This document shows positions 38,770 through 42,659 of a stretch of 42,659 nucleotides of DNA, piece by piece. The stretch's first letter is position 1, and the number at the start of each line of letters is the position of its first letter. The stretch is from Catenulisporales bacterium (lineage in GTDB: Bacteria; Actinomycetota; Actinomycetes; Streptomycetales; Catenulisporaceae): assembly GCA_019510485.1 (NCBI GenBank), contig JAEKKI010000125.1:1-42659 (forward strand). Direction: 5' to 3'. Under the pieces are notes generated by a model, which saw only the letters and a list, made by a program, of their open reading frames with translations, made no database searches and had not been told where the DNA came from. Both the position numbers and the translations under genes were made by a program.

Positions 38770-39024
38770 GCGGCGAAGCCACGAGCGATCCGGGGACGGT
38801 GTGAGCCCGGAGGCGGACCCCGTGTGAAAATCACCCCCGAGCCGCCGGAAGAAAGGACCTTCCAGGTCTGAGTAGAACCGGCCGGATACGCAATGAAGTG
38901 GACATATCGTCGTGAATGGTATGTCAAGGAGGGTGGTACCGCGGTACCGGGGCTCTGGAAGACAGAGTGCCGGCGTCGTCCCTTCGTCGGTTTCGAAGAC
39001 TTCGACGAAGAAAGGCACCGCGCA
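38770..39024 (+). promoter_or_regulatory. T-box riboswitch of ileS (translational type)
   Basis: The conserved T-box AGGGTGGTACCGCGG lies at 38930-38944. An AUC isoleucine specifier is at 38830-38832 inside a short Stem I (GGTGTGAGCCCGG and CACCCCCGAGCCGCCGG arms), followed by GAGTAGAACCGG linker stems. Downstream, CTTCGTCG and CGACGAAG pair just before the ileS ribosome binding site GAAAGG, so uncharged tRNA-Ile probably exposes the site instead of preventing termination. Short Stem I and translational control are established for actinobacterial ileS T-boxes. Confidence 0.88.
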
Positions 39025-42223
<3,199 letters not shown>

Positions 42224-42324
42224 TCGGGGCTCTGCGACACGCTCACGTTCGGCGCAATTTCGGCGCTGATTCGGTCGCGGGACCTTGACGGCGGCGGCGC
42301 GCGCCGCGGATTCTGGAGGGGATT

Positions 42325-42440
42325 CGGCGGCGCGCGCACTGGGGGGACGAAGCCGAGGTCGTCGGTGGTGCGCTTGACGACCTCCACGTCGATGCCCAGT
42401 GCTGCGCCGTGGGCGACGACGGTGTTCTGGCCCGGTCGGG
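42325..42440 (-). pseudogene. Remnant of an IS5-type DDE transposase
   Basis: Read leftward the segment translates as NTVVAHGAALGIDVEVVKRT then TDDLGFVPP. This resembles the catalytic-region text of IS5-like transposases of actinomycetes, in which the Glu-bearing VVKR segment and GFVP precede a conserved RRWVVE motif. Here the similarity stops after GFVP, so only about 35 residues remain. No terminal inverted repeats are visible. The rest of 42224-42324 has no feature I can support. Confidence 0.45.
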
Positions 42441-42467
42441 CCGGAGGTAGCCCTCTGGCCCGACCGG
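42432..42467. terminator. 16-bp hairpin between ileS and the right-end gene
   Basis: CCGGTCGGGCC (42432-42442) and GGCCCGACCGG (42457-42467) pair perfectly, extended by GGAGG/CCTCT with one wobble around a TAGC loop. It lies between two convergent gene ends and probably terminates one or both. Confidence 0.7.
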
Positions 42468-42500
42468 CAGGAGATGGCCGATCGACTGCGGATCCGGTGC

Positions 42501-42659
42501 CTATCTGAGCGCTGTGCCACCGGAGTTGCGATAGGCGATGGTCTTGCTGATCAGGTTTCCGCCGTCGGACTCGACCGTGGTCTGTTCCTCCTGCCCCGGG
42601 CCGAACAGCAGACCGGCGATATGGGCGTTCGCCACCTGGTCCATGTGCGTGAACAGCCA
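42501..42659 (-). CDS. C-terminal fragment of an unknown protein
   Basis: The last 52 codons of a leftward gene enter from the right edge and stop at TAG 42501. The visible text includes WLFTHMDQVANAHIAGLLFG, EEQTTVESDGG and a final IAYRNSGGTALR. I cannot assign a family. The open frame to the edge and the terminator downstream support a real gene end. Confidence 0.55.
   Translation of the reverse strand, partial: WLFTHMDQVANAHIAGLLFGPGQEEQTTVESDGGNLISKTIAYRNSGGTALR

Overview
High-GC DNA (roughly 70% G+C) with GTG starts, leaderless-type promoters and a gene order (pdtaR, tRNA-Leu, pyk, gltDB, lgt, trp genes, his genes, lspA/rluD, a DksA-like gene, ileS) matching Streptomyces and its relatives. 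The host is therefore an actinomycete of the Streptomycetales/Catenulisporales type; that placement is from memory of gene order and protein style, not from a search. Nearly all of it is core chromosome.

Layout. 1-99: start of the ANTAR response regulator PdtaR. 259-332: a tRNA with a CAA anticodon, then a terminator and a free-standing LAGLIDADG-type gene. 1271-2667: pyruvate kinase (broken). 2806-9081: a small membrane ORF and the gltB-gltD glutamate synthase operon. 9311-15750: an envelope block (phosphodiester glycosidase-like protein, VIT-type transporter, prolipoprotein transferase lgt (broken), two membrane-anchored DsbA-like oxidoreductases, a MauE/DoxX protein). 15831-22016: tryptophan genes in the order hisI-trpE-(two membrane proteins)-trpC-trpB-trpA, read leftward, with a short Trp-rich ORF and hairpin before trpB. 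22062-25870: a heterodimeric ABC exporter. 26236-27380: an inserted rightward pair, a 63-residue protein and a periplasmic-binding-protein fold without a signal peptide. 27499-33346: leftward operon hisD-hisC-hisB-(small membrane protein)-hisH-priA-ridA-hisF with stop/start overlaps. 33435-38715: LON-domain protein, a DUF2567-like membrane protein, YbaK, RluD, LspA, DksA-like protein, DUF167. 38722-42223: ileS behind an isoleucine T-box. 42224-42659: a transposase scrap and the C-terminus of an unknown gene.

How the genes work together. PriA in the his operon probably also supplies the missing TrpF step, linking the his and trp loci. GltBD supplies glutamate. Lgt, LspA and the DsbA/MauE genes serve lipoprotein and exported-protein maturation.

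The most striking pattern is damage: five conserved genes (pyk, lgt, trpB/trpA, ridA, ileS) carry small indels. Two are exact tandem duplications (7 bp in lgt, 10 bp in ileS), and a third exact duplication (20 bp) lies between ridA and hisF. Because ileS and lgt are normally essential, sequence or assembly error is the first explanation, but the tandem-duplication signature deserves a check against reads. Other points worth attention: the ileS T-box, the GxHH active-site motif in IleRS (linked to mupirocin hyper-resistance), the class-I-shaped tRNA-Leu(CAA), the putative trp leader peptide, and the orphan cytosolic binding-protein pair. I found no CRISPR array, phage module or clear new defence system.
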